Shown piece after piece: positions 1 to 9,602 of a DNA stretch of 64,000 nucleotides. The DNA lies in NCBI GenBank assembly GCA_016748015.1, contig JAAOMT010000435.1:178310-242309 (forward strand), written 5' to 3'. The notes below the pieces were generated by a model that made no database searches, was not told the DNA's origin, and was given only the letters and a program-made list of their open reading frames with translations. Origin of the DNA: Geosiphon pyriformis. Lineage: Eukaryota; Glomeromycota; Glomeromycetes; Archaeosporales; Geosiphonaceae. The stretch's first letter is position 1, and each line of letters opens with the position of its first letter. A program made the translations under genes and the position numbers.

Positions 1-1101
1 ATTACTCGACCACTAATGATTTAAGGTTTGGCTTATTGCGATGACAATTTTTATTCCCTGACTATTACTAAATTGTTTTAAATTGAAGATAAACATTGTT
101 AATTTGATTTTCACTCATCTTTTCAAGTAAAAGTTTTTAATATTCACCCATCTAAACCTTTTTTCGTTTGGTCCACAGTTAAATTACCTAAAGAAAAGCT
201 TCAGATGATAAAATTTTCTTTAAAAACAAATATCATCACCCTTCTAGTACAAATATAGAAAATATCAAATAACGACTTCTTTTAATGGTTACCAAGGGAG
301 AAGAGAAAGAAAGTTTAAAAGAAGAAGGCTTAAAAGAACGAGGAGGCATGAATACCCAAAATTAGAGTTTTTAAACGACGAACACATCCTTACCATCATC
401 ATCATCATCAGCATCTTTTTAGAAATTTTTATAACTGGTTTAAAACTGGAAATAATTAAATAATTAAATAACCAAATAACCCTCGAAAGTTATAATTTTA
501 GTTATATGAATTTTTTTTTTGATTATAATGAATACCCGAATATTAAAGTTATACAAATAAAGATTTTCTCGGCAGATAAATGAAATAACAACATTACCGA
601 CGGCTCCCAATTTTGGTTAAGGCTTATTTCGATATCAATGGTCCGGATGACACAAAAGATTAATTTTCTTATATGAGGCAGTGCCTAAAAGGTTTTTATT
701 TAACTAACCAGTTGAACACTTACCTATTCCAATACTCCTGCCTCTATTTCTCCTCATTAATACTAAATAACAGATTTTTTTGTAGTTGGAAGTCTGCCTA
801 AAAACATTCAAGTTTTTAAATCTCTTACCCATGTCCACGAAATTTATTTACTCGAGATTTTGTATATAGCCCAAAAAAACTTGGATAAAAAGGACAATAT
901 AAAAAAAAAAACTTTACCCCGTATACCCTTCTAAAAAGAGACTTTTTAAGCCTCAACTACCGGATTTGAAATTCCTCTTAGTTGAGAGAAATTCTTATTG
1001 ATAGGCTATTGAGGGGAAAAAACAACCCTTTCAAAAAGGCGAAAAAGATAGCTCGAAAGAAGAAATAAAAAAGCTCTATTTAGTATCAATAATATACTTT
1101 C
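1..1101. other. Intergenic region upstream of the BI-1-like gene
   Basis: No coding region or RNA gene can be supported here on either strand; open stretches are short and unlike any family I recognise. It contains a short CAT/ATC triplet run around 392-414 and a purine-rich stretch around 298-345. CpG is present at normal-looking levels, unlike the repeats further right. The last few hundred bases should hold the promoter and 5' leader of the gene starting at 1102, but no specific element can be named. Confidence 0.6.
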
Positions 1102-1150
1102 ATGGCTGAGCATCCTTATCAAAGAGTGGGCAATTATCCGGAACTCGATG

Positions 1151-1195
<45 letters not shown>

Positions 1196-3026
1196 GTGAA
1201 GCAAGTGGAAGTCGAAAGATAATGACGAGTGATGAAGCCCCAAATTTAACTCATGGCTTAAATGCGTCATTAATGCCATCAGAACCCCAAAATGATAAAG
1301 GTTCCCTCGTATCATCAAGTGATCCATTTCAATTATCTTATCCTCCACCATCATCACAGATGCCAATAGCTTCTTACAGTAATGATAATTTTCGGATTGA
1401 TCCACCATACAATTTACCGTCACCATACAATTTATCCTCCTCACATCAAGATATAAATTATAAACCACATGATCCAAATTTAGAATATCAACCTCCACAG
1501 GATCGAAAACCAAGTGGGATAACAGGTCCTCCTTATCCTCCTGACATGTCACACATTAAAACTTCTTCAGGGACTATAAATCACAATATTAACTATGGAC
1601 CACCACCACCATCATCACCATCATCACCACCACCACCACCACCATCATCACCACCACCACCAACATTCCCAACTACTTTATCATCCACGACCAAGCAAGA
1701 AATTGTTCGACCACTTCTTACAAATGAGGTCTCAAAACAGGAGCAAGAACATTGGCCACCACCGCCAAATTATCAAAATCCATCTCTAATTCCTCAAAAA
1801 CATTATCCTCCCCAAGAAAGTACGATAATTGAGATGGGCTTCATACCAGAAAACAATCCAATACAAATGTCAAATTCTTTACAAACTGATAAAGCGATTA
1901 GAATGGGTGAGTGAGTTGGGAGTAGATGACATTATGAATATTCCTAGATGTTTGATTCAACACATTATTGTTAAAAAAAAAAAAAAACTAATTTCAAAAT
2001 ATATTTTTCACCCTATCAAATCTTAGCATTTGTAAGGAAAGTTTACTTTTTATTGAGCGCACAGCTGGCTGTGACGATTGGAATTTCAATTTGGTTTAGG
2101 CAACACAGTGTCGTAAAAGAATGGGTCTCTGATCAGTAAGTGTTGCTCTCATGGTCTATCATTTTTGAAATCATGTATTTATCTAGTTTTGAAAATTCTT
2201 CAAAATTTTCACATACTTATTCGACATCTTCTTTTCTCCCTTACAAAGTCAATGGTTATTCTTTGTTTCATGGGCTTTAGCTTTAATTATACTATGTCTG
2301 CTATTCTGGAAACGAAAGAGTTTTCCGTTAAATTTATTCTTCCTTTTCTTATTCACCCTTTGTATTTCGTATGGGATAGGGACAGTAGGTGAGCATGAAA
2401 TTATATAATTCGGGTATATCGGTATTTTGATTTACAATCAAACGAGATTGAAATCAGTTCAACCTAAATTTTCTTTACTAATGATTATTATTATTATTTC
2501 TTAATTAATCCTAACTAACTCATGATTAATTTCACAGTCTCGGTCTATGATACAACGGTTGTTCTCCAAGCCTTCTTAATAACATTTGGTACATTTATAG
2601 CCCTCGTCCTATTCACCCTCCAATCCAAAATTGATTTCTCCTCGTGGGGTCCATTCCTATACGCTGGTTTATGGGTAATAATATTTGCCGGATTTATTGG
2701 TTGGTTGTTTCCCTTCGACCGTGGCTACCACATTGCCGTCAGTGGATTGTCGGCATTACTATTCTCTGGGTACATTATATACGATACCTATATGATATTT
2801 AATAAGCTTAGTCCTGAAGGTAAGAAGATACATCTTAAAATTCTTTGGATTCTCAAAGTTGATATTAAAATCTAAATACAATTTGAAATTTAACTTTCTC
2901 TCGTTTAATTCCCAATCATATTTTCCCTTAAAAGAATATATATTAGCAGCGATAGATTTATACCTAGACATTCTCAATCTATTCATTGCAATCCTTGCAT
3001 TACTGGGAGGTGCGGATGGGCATTAA
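1102..3026 (+). CDS. Bax inhibitor-1 / Lifeguard (TMBIM) family membrane protein, 5 exons
   Basis: Exons 1102-1906, 2027-2135, 2249-2388, 2538-2819 and 2935-3026 join in frame to 475 codons plus TAA; every intron (113-149 nt) is GT-AG. Residues 1-268 are a low-complexity, probably cytosolic tail: 14 Asn at residues 18-31 and a Pro/Ser-rich block near residues 160-190. From residue 269 the family core begins with FVRKVYFLLSAQL, followed by about seven hydrophobic segments. Family hallmarks are SYGIGTV before a VLQA motif, and the end segment YLDILNLFIAIL. Members are multi-pass proteins of ER, Golgi or vacuole that modulate calcium leak and cell death (yeast Bxi1/Ybh3, animal LFG). The long N/P-rich tail makes it much longer than a minimal BI-1 and closer to Lifeguard members with Pro-rich tails. 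I chose the ATG at 1102 because it opens the whole first exon. Family call is firm; the organelle is inferred. Confidence 0.93.
1153..1194 (+). repeat. In-frame AAT microsatellite encoding 14 Asn
   Basis: Fourteen consecutive AAT codons inside exon 1 of the BI-1-like gene give a poly-Asn tract at residues 18-31. All codons are identical, so the tract is a pure microsatellite likely to vary in length between strains. Confidence 0.95.
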
Positions 3027-3903
3027 CAGATGAACGCGGAATCTGAAAACTTTTACAAAATTTCATTTTTTTTGTTTTTAACTTTTTGACCTCTATTTAG
3101 AGATCTTCTCTTATTCAATTGCTTGCTTTTAGGGTTATCCAAAATAATCTATTTATCATTACCAGCATATAATCCTTCTTTCATTTATCCATCTGTCTAA
3201 CTTAAACCTAAATGAAACATTGGAAATAATGGCTTTTATTTTCTTTTACCCTGATGATTATTATCTGAGGAAACTTTTATTCGCTTGATTTAAATGAATC
3301 CTTCTATGTGATTATGATTATATAATTCTCAATAGAAATCCAAAACCGATCATGTAAATTGTCACTCAATCTACATACTATGACTTGTCGAAATAGCAGT
3401 ATACAAAGACATTCTTTGAGTCACTTCCCCCCACGTGGTTATATTGTGAAGATTTGGTGTCAAACCCTCTTGATCAATATGTTCGGCATCCATGGTGAGA
3501 AAAGAACTCCAGCATGAATTAGGGTAAAGAGTGTAAAAATTATGGTTTCCAATCATGTGCGTCAAGTAGACAAACTTCAGTCTATTAATAGTACAACACA
3601 AATGGCTTAGCAAGTGTTTCACTAAGAAATTTGTGACGAAACAGATTAAAAAGAATTATGATTTGAAACTTTGTTTTTTCAAAATATGTTAGGTTTAACG
3701 TATGGCAATTAAATTTGATTGATTTGTGTCGTGGAAAAATGTTTGATTTTGTAACCATTTTTTAAAATAGATAGTACTACAAAGAAAGTTCTAAAGAATT
3801 GCTGCAGGAGATTTTAAATTCAGGTATAAAAAAAAATTGGATTAGTCGGATAAAGTTTCTCCTAAAATCGTGGAATAGATACTTGATTTAGCAATCTCCT
3901 AGC
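3027..3903. other. Intergenic region, 3' side of the BI-1-like gene
   Basis: Holds the 3' UTR of the upstream gene. A minus-strand open stretch of 83 codons at 3371-3622 matches no family I recognise and has no supporting signals. The 11-bp sequence TAAAATCGTGG occurs at 3863-3873 and again at 3991-4001, bracketing the tRNA-Val gene. Nothing else is supported. Confidence 0.5.
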
Positions 3904-3976
3904 TGCTCCTGCTCGGGTTCGAACCGAGGACCTTCTGCGTGTAAAGCAGACGTGATAACCACTACACCACAAGAGC
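3904..3976 (-). tRNA. tRNA-Val, anticodon UAC
   Basis: Read on the minus strand, the 73 nt fold into a full cloverleaf. The 7-bp acceptor stem has one G-T wobble; the D arm carries the A-box-like GTGTAGTGG. The 5-bp anticodon stem TCTGC/GCAGA closes the loop TTTACAC with anticodon TAC. The T arm is CTCGG/CCGAG around TTCGAAC, and the discriminator base is A. There is no intron. CCA is not encoded, as expected for a eukaryotic nuclear tRNA. With CCA added, the 3' end reads GGAGCACCA, the complement of the primer-binding sites of the LTR elements further right. Confidence 0.96.
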
Positions 3977-4105
3977 TTGCTAGGTATATGTAAAATCGTG
4001 GCGTTTATTAATTTAACTCTTATTTGTAGCATGATGTACGTACGTTTTTCCTTTCAACTGTAATTTATGCCAAATTCTTAAAATTCTCCTCATTAACAAA
4101 TATCA

Positions 4106-4178
4106 GGGCTCATGGCCAAATGGATAAGGCGCCTGACTACGAATCAGGAGATTCCAGGTTCGACCCCTGGTGAGCTCG
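4106..4178 (+). tRNA. tRNA-Arg, anticodon ACG
   Basis: Seventy-three nt fold into a cloverleaf. The acceptor stem is GGGCTCA/TGAGCTC with one wobble. The D arm contains GCCAAATGGATAAGGC. The anticodon stem CCTGA/TCAGG encloses CTACGAA with anticodon ACG. The T arm is CCAGG/CCTGG around TTCGACC, and the discriminator base is G. No intron and no encoded CCA. It is divergent from and close to tRNA-Val, with both internal Pol III boxes intact. Confidence 0.96.
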
Positions 4179-4198
4179 ACGTATCAAGAATTTGAAAA

Positions 4199-4203
4199 TT
4201 TTT
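4199..4203 (+). terminator. Pol III terminator of tRNA-Arg
   Basis: A run of five T begins 20 nt after the end of the tRNA-Arg gene, the usual form and distance of an RNA polymerase III terminator. Confidence 0.7.
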
Positions 4204-4539
4204 AATATTCACTGGACCTAAGAACAGCATGTCAAACGACATAAAGAAGCACTTTCTCCATAGCACCAGCCATTAATTATAACGATGATGGCATTAACTT
4301 CATGCTAAATAAATGTTTTATCCTTAAATCACTAATTCAAAAGATATTTTTGATAACTCATTTGTGTATCGACGTTCGCTGCACAATTAGTGGCCAGATT
4401 TTTTCGCTTTGAAACATAAACTAACTGTAAAACACAAAACTAGTCAAAGTACGTGGAAAAGGGTGAGAATCGGACACTCGCGACACAATTTTGAGACCAG
4501 AAGAGTTAGAAAATATAGCTATTTAATATAGATCACAAT

Positions 4540-5714
4540 ATGTCTAGCACAAGAACTCCTAAAAACAGAGGAAAACAACAGCGCAACATTCTCACCTCCA
4601 CCAGCACTACAGGTACCCCAACTCGTTCGTCTCCTAGAATGATAAGACGATCACAATCATCCTACCCAAGTCCGGTGAACCGACACTTTATTGATAGTGT
4701 GCCAATCTTAGAAGTGACCCTTCGATTCGATGAGGACGAATATGATGTTTGGCGCCGCCAAGACACTGACGAAGTAAACCTTTTTTACATGTTACGCATC
4801 AAATATCCTCGTGACGAAGACGAAGACGCCTGGCATCAAGAGCTGGAAAAATTGAAGAGAGAGGTTAACTCCGTGAGAGTTGTTGAAGAAGGATGGTTTG
4901 AAGGTGTTTGGTAAGCATGCAAATTTCTTCAAGATTTTCATTAACCTTATTCAAAGAGAACTTGAAATTCCTCAACACCTGTATCATCAATTCGGCTTAT
5001 TTTTTTCTTTCCAAGGGTGCCTCTTGAAAAAGGTAAAGGCTGCATGAAATGAGATTTGAAGTCATCTTGTTTTCGGTCATTAATTTTTTTGTTAATTTCA
5101 CAAATTAGCAAAAGATATCGCCCGTAAATATAAAATATATGATCATGTAGCGGCCTTGCTTGAATCCGAAAACAGCTGGCCCGAGTTCTCAAAGAATAAA
5201 ACGTCTCGCGCAAGGGTAGGTTATATCGATTGTTCATCTACTTATTCGGTTTTAAATCTAAAAAAAATGGCTAAATCTTTAATAGACTGAACAACGCTCG
5301 CCAAGCATATCAGAGCTCCCGGAAAAGCTTGAGAAGCCTACAAACGGAATCTCTACTAGCCCACCCAACACTCCAGTCCCAATAACAAATGGTAATCTTA
5401 GAAATGGTATTACTAGAACGCCGACACCCAAATCTAAAACGATAAATGAATCCAGAGATCTTCCCACACGTCTTAAAGAAGTGGAAGGTGAGCGCGATCA
5501 ATACAAAGAAGAATTGATAAATCTAAAGAGAAAACTGGATGAGACTGAGAGCTATGTGAACAATAGCGGAAGCAAGAAAAGGCGAGTTTTTTGGGCAGCT
5601 GTTGGAGCTGCAGCCGGAGCAGGAATTGCCGCCATGACTTTTAACAATTTGGGCTTGGGCTTCAATGAGATAGCAGGAACCTTTTCTAATATGACAACTA
5701 ATTTTTTCGGATAA
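4540..5714 (+). CDS. Bqt4-like protein: APSES/KilA-N-type domain plus C-terminal membrane anchor, 4 exons
   Basis: Exons 4540-4910, 5016-5032, 5109-5215 and 5286-5714 join in frame to 307 codons plus TAA; all introns are GT-AG. Residues 1-45 are basic and Ser/Thr-rich. Residues about 54-165 resemble an APSES/KilA-N-type domain: RRQDTDEVN (72-80), an acidic helical stretch, then EGVWVPLEKAKDIARKY (121-137), the GTWVPLEKA-like hallmark of the family. A Pro/Thr-rich linker follows, then a heptad-like coiled coil at about 223-257, a KKRR cluster (262-265), and an Ala/Gly-rich hydrophobic segment (266-284) near the C-terminus. This order (APSES-like domain, linker, coil, tail anchor) is that of fission-yeast Bqt4, an inner nuclear membrane protein that tethers telomeres and anchors the meiotic bouquet complex. 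Role and location are inferred from architecture; an APSES-derived transcription factor with a membrane tail is the alternative. Confidence 0.8.
5016..5032 (+). other. 17-nt micro-exon of the Bqt4-like gene
   Basis: A T/C-rich tract ending CAAG precedes it and GTAAAG follows. Without it, exon 1 (ending in phase 2 at a GTAAGC donor) cannot join exon 3 in an open frame. With it, the protein reads VW-VPLEK-A across the three exons and rebuilds the conserved APSES-type motif exactly. Confidence 0.85.
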
Positions 5715-6450
5715 CACACTTCTGGTCGATGAATAAATGAATTTGGGCAAGTTTCATTTATAATTACGGGGTTATAAATCAATACTTTCTTGATTCCTTT
5801 CCTTTTCTCTCGGTACTCTTATATTTTGCCCTTTTTTTGACTTCAAAGTCTTGTTATCCTCCTTCTTAGATTCTAGATTTAGAGGGAATTTGACTAGCAC
5901 TTCTTGGAAGGTTAGCCTGTGTGTGTACGGTTCAACAGCAGAGGGTATTGAATGCCCAATCCTGAGCATGGTTCTTCGTAAGCCACCACATTTTTTGCAT
6001 CCTTCGTAAAATGTTCAGATACTACCACACTTGTCAACAGCCATGAAAAAACCTGTAAATTTATTAATTTCTAGTCAAATTCCTCCTATATTTTTCTTTT
6101 CATTTGCTGACCCTTCGTTACCATATTCATATTAGTACCGCGTTCCTTTACCTTCCATCGCTGGTATACAATATATTTTTGGTGATGGCTTTCTGGCCTG
6201 ATTTCCACTTGTCCTCACATTCCCTTCAAGTACCTATCCCCTTTCTGTTTTAGTTACATAAAAGTATTTTATTTCTATAGGTAATGATAAAATCTGGTGT
6301 AATAATGATAAATACACTCAATCACATAATACTCTCCCCTACATTTTTCTATTACTCCAAAGTTCAGGTTTTCCTTCTATTTTATAGTGTGATTTTATGC
6401 TTTCACTGTATCTCGGTATTATTGTAAATAATAATATGCGTTGTAAAAAG
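5715..6450. other. Intergenic region with a possible minus-strand coding remnant
   Basis: Base composition is still gene-like, with CpG present. On the minus strand, about 6011 down to 5772, an open frame of some 80 codons starts in sequence containing a C-x2-C motif (GCKKCGG) and ends in a Lys-rich tail. A second short open stretch lies near 6124-6232. I recognise neither, and no splice sites join them convincingly. This may be a decayed gene end or chance. Confidence 0.25.
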
Positions 6451-7585
6451 ATCAATCTGTTAACTTTTTTGGATGTTTTAAGGATGAAAATTCACGTTAT
6501 TAATCGAGATTTTTCTTTTTAACTTTTTTTACTGGCAAGACGTTTTTAATAATGCTTTTGAATAAAAATACAATATTTTAATTAATAACAACAAAAGATT
6601 AATCTTTAAAATTATGATAATTTGTAATTTTATTATATGTTTTATACATTTATTTATATAATGTTCTTATTTTGAATATTTTGATAATATTAAATAGTTT
6701 TTTAATTTTTTTAAAATAAATTTTTAATTTTTTATAACTAATTTTCAATTAATAAAATGTTAAAAGTTATTTCAAAATTAAAATATTGTGATTAAATAAA
6801 ATCCAAATTACATGTATTAAATTTCTCTTTGTATTAAAATTAAGTCCAATTATGTTTTTACTTAGAATTTAATTAATAAAAAATATATTAAATTAATATA
6901 ATTAATTTTAAAATTACAATTATTAAATTTTTAAAGTTGTAATAATTTTATGTTCTTAAATTTAATAACAGTTGTTGATTTAAAAATAACATAATTAAAA
7001 TATTAAATATTAATATTAAAAATAATTAATTAAATACAACTTTTTTTTAGTAAAATCTTTATAATTAAATTAAAATCTATTGATTAATAATAAGATACTG
7101 TTATGTATTTTAAGTTTTTGTGTGTTTTGGCTTATTAATTAATTTTATTAAAAAAACAGTACTAAGATTTTTTTTTCTTAATTAAAAAAAAATATTGTAT
7201 TAAAACCAAATTAATTAATCTTTTTTTAATAAGTTAGTTTTTAAAATAAATAATTAAACTTGTTTTATTTTTTGGTTTTTAAATTTTAAAATTTGCTATT
7301 ATTATTTTTAAAAAAACTTAAATTTTATTATTATTATTATTATTATTATTACTTTAATAAAAATTTAAAACTATTATTTTAGTAAATATTTTTTTAAATA
7401 AATATAGTCTAATTACTACTTAATATAATACAATCATAAAAATTTTTTTTTATATATAATAAATATTTTATTATTAATATAAAATTCTTAAATAAATTTA
7501 TATATTTAATCTTAAAATTAATTATTTTTACTTAATTATATATTGTTTTTATTTTAATTATTATATTTTTTATTTTATAATTTAT
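6451..7585. other. Extremely AT-rich spacer between gene island and repeats
   Basis: Almost pure A/T with long A and T runs, CpG essentially absent, and a TTA/ATT triplet run at about 7326-7351. No coding region, RNA gene or recognisable element end is visible. It may be the remains of older elements decayed beyond recognition. The change in composition at about 6450 is abrupt. Confidence 0.6.
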
Positions 7586-7649
7586 AAAACTTCTTTTTCT
7601 CTTATCTCCAAAAATTCTCAAAAAATGTATTTTCTGAAAAAGAAGTTTT
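7586..7649 (+). repeat. 5' inverted repeat (hairpin) of LINE copy 1
   Basis: AAAACTTCTTTTTC at 7586-7599 is perfectly complementary to GAAAAAGAAGTTTT at 7636-7649, a 14-bp stem with a 36-nt loop. Copy 2 has the equivalent at its own 5' end, so the structure belongs to the element. Confidence 0.85.
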
Positions 7650-7747
7650 TTTTTTTCCTTATTTTTTTCTTGTTAATTTATATTAATATTTCTTTATCTA
7701 ATAATAATTCATTTTTCGTGAATTTAGAGGTTGCTACAAGTAGTATC

Positions 7748-9602
7748 ATGTCTAAGAAAAAGACACCTAAGAGTGTTTTTTATGGTTCTGCTGGTGGTTT
7801 TTTTTCTCAGAAGAAAAAAGTTATTCTTGGAAATGTCAAACACTCTGGTAATGAAAGGAATATCTCTTTAAGTAATTCTGGGCCTAGTAATAATATATAT
7901 TCTGATGTGAAAAGTTTATTTGGTGATGATGAAGATGTTAACATGTCTGGTGTGAATAATGAGTCTTTTTTGGGCTCAGCTGCTACTACATCCAAGACAA
8001 AGTAAGTTAATACTGGTGCTGTTTTTAGTTTTCCACTTGGTTTTTCCAATTTTAGTATGGATGATAATGAAGTTGTTCTCTTTCTTTACTTGCCCATCTC
8101 TCTTGACAAGAAGTGGATTGACCCAAAAATCATCAAAACTCTAGTAGAAGTGTCAATTAAAAAGTTGTTTGCTTTGGATATTAATTTCTCAGCTGTAGAA
8201 GAAAAATTAGCAATAGCAAAAACTCAATTGGTTAGGAAAATTTTTTTGTCAGTCAATGGTTTTGGGGAGGGCCACTACCTTTTCAAAATTTGAAAGAATC
8301 ATCAAATCTACTTTTACATCAAAGATCAGCATAATGAAGACCACTTCATTGGCCAAAGAAAATGGGATTATCACAAATGTTAATATCAAGAAACAAGGAA
8401 TACATTCAAATCAGGCTGTGGTCATTAAAAAAATTATCATAAACATGCCAAAGGAAATAATTGTTACTGTAGTATTCAAATTTGGGAAAATTAAGTCAAT
8501 CAAAATTCAACTAATTGGAATATGACAGAAAGCTATAGTGGAATTTGCTAAATCAGGTCAGGCTGAACAGTTGACTACTAAATGGTCTTTTTTAATTAGT
8601 AAAAATTCTGTACATGTGGCCAAAGTTGTAAGAGATTGTGACACCTGGGCATCAAGAGATTGGTTTAAAGCTTTACTGTTTACTTTGTCAATTGAAACAA
8701 CTGCTTATGATTTGGGCACTCTCTTAGATAGGGCTGGTAAGAAAACCTGTGTTATTAATTGTTTATTGGATTTTGGTAACCAGATTTGCTGCACTATAAT
8801 TGGTTTTGAATCTAAGGAGAGCTTGGAATCTGCATATCGCACTGAGCTAATATTTGGTGGTATTAAACTTTCTTGGGCTAGATTGGATTTGGTTTATTGT
8901 GAAAAGTGTGAACACTTTGGGCATTCTGCTTTGAAGTGTGATGCACTGACTGCATCTGTCTCTAAGTCTTCAAAGACCTTTAAAAAAATCACTTCAGAAG
9001 TGCATCATCTTCAGCTGATAAAGCTATATGTGAAAAAGAGTGTTTTTATTTTCTGTTCTGCTGTCTTTGGTGGCAAGTCTTGAACACAAGTAGTTTTTTT
9101 TGCTCTTTTTTCTGGTGGTTTTCATATTGGTTATGGTTCTGGGTCTGGTTCTTCTCTTCTTAGTGCCTCATATAATAAAGAGAGCACTCCAGTTGCTCAA
9201 AATGATTTATCAATTGATGACTGTTTGGCTTTACTGGAATGCTCTTTGGAATTGCTGACTAAGCAAGTATTAGATATTGTGTACAGATTAAATAGTATGG
9301 AGCTAGTGCTCTTGGTACCTGTCTCTCAAATCAAACCTCTGGTTATTCCTGCTTTTATGTTGTCAATGTCAGATGCTAATATGGTTTTGGATATCCCACA
9401 GCCATCTTTCCCTTCTCTATTTCCTATAATAGAAGACAAGATAGTGGATTTGGGTATAAGTAGTTTAAAAGTTCTTACTTCCAAAGTTGGCTGTTTGGAA
9501 TCTAAAATAGTGGCTCTTGAAGTTTTTATTGGCTTGATTTTGGGGAAATTGAATCTGTTGTACATGAATTTGGGTTTCTTAATATATTATTTATTTCAAT
9601 GA
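7748..9602 (+). pseudogene. LINE copy 1 ORF1 (gag-like, CCHC knuckle), decayed
   Basis: I start at the ATG at 7748 (MSKKKTPKS), because the upstream in-frame ATG at 7625 lies in the hairpin and adds only a hydrophobic low-complexity run. The frame runs to about 8270 with one TAA at 8003 (former CAA). A one-base gain in the G run at 8268-8271 shifts the frame; LINE copy 4 keeps the original. It continues with TGA at 8523 and TGA at 9081 (both former Trp) to the natural stop at 9600-9602. An intact C-x2-C-x4-H-x4-C knuckle lies at 8898-8939. The last third has Leu-rich heptads suggesting a coiled coil. LINE ORF1 proteins bind element RNA. The ORF1 stop overlaps the ORF2 start as ATGA. Confidence 0.85.

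Noticed and set aside
1100-1789. Minus-strand 150-codon frame and plus-strand His-rich 64-codon frame over the first exon of the BI-1-like gene
   Set aside because: Both are other-frame readings of the AAT and CCA/CAT repeats in exon 1; the poly-Tyr and poly-His runs are artefacts.
3371-3622. 83-codon minus-strand ORF after the BI-1-like gene
   Set aside because: No recognised motif, no splice context and no composition signal separating it from intergenic sequence.
4911-5108. Direct splice from a GTGTTT donor in exon 1 of the Bqt4-like gene to the exon at 5109
   Set aside because: It is in frame but uses a weak donor and loses WVPLEK; the GTAAGC donor plus the 17-nt exon restores the conserved motif with better sites.
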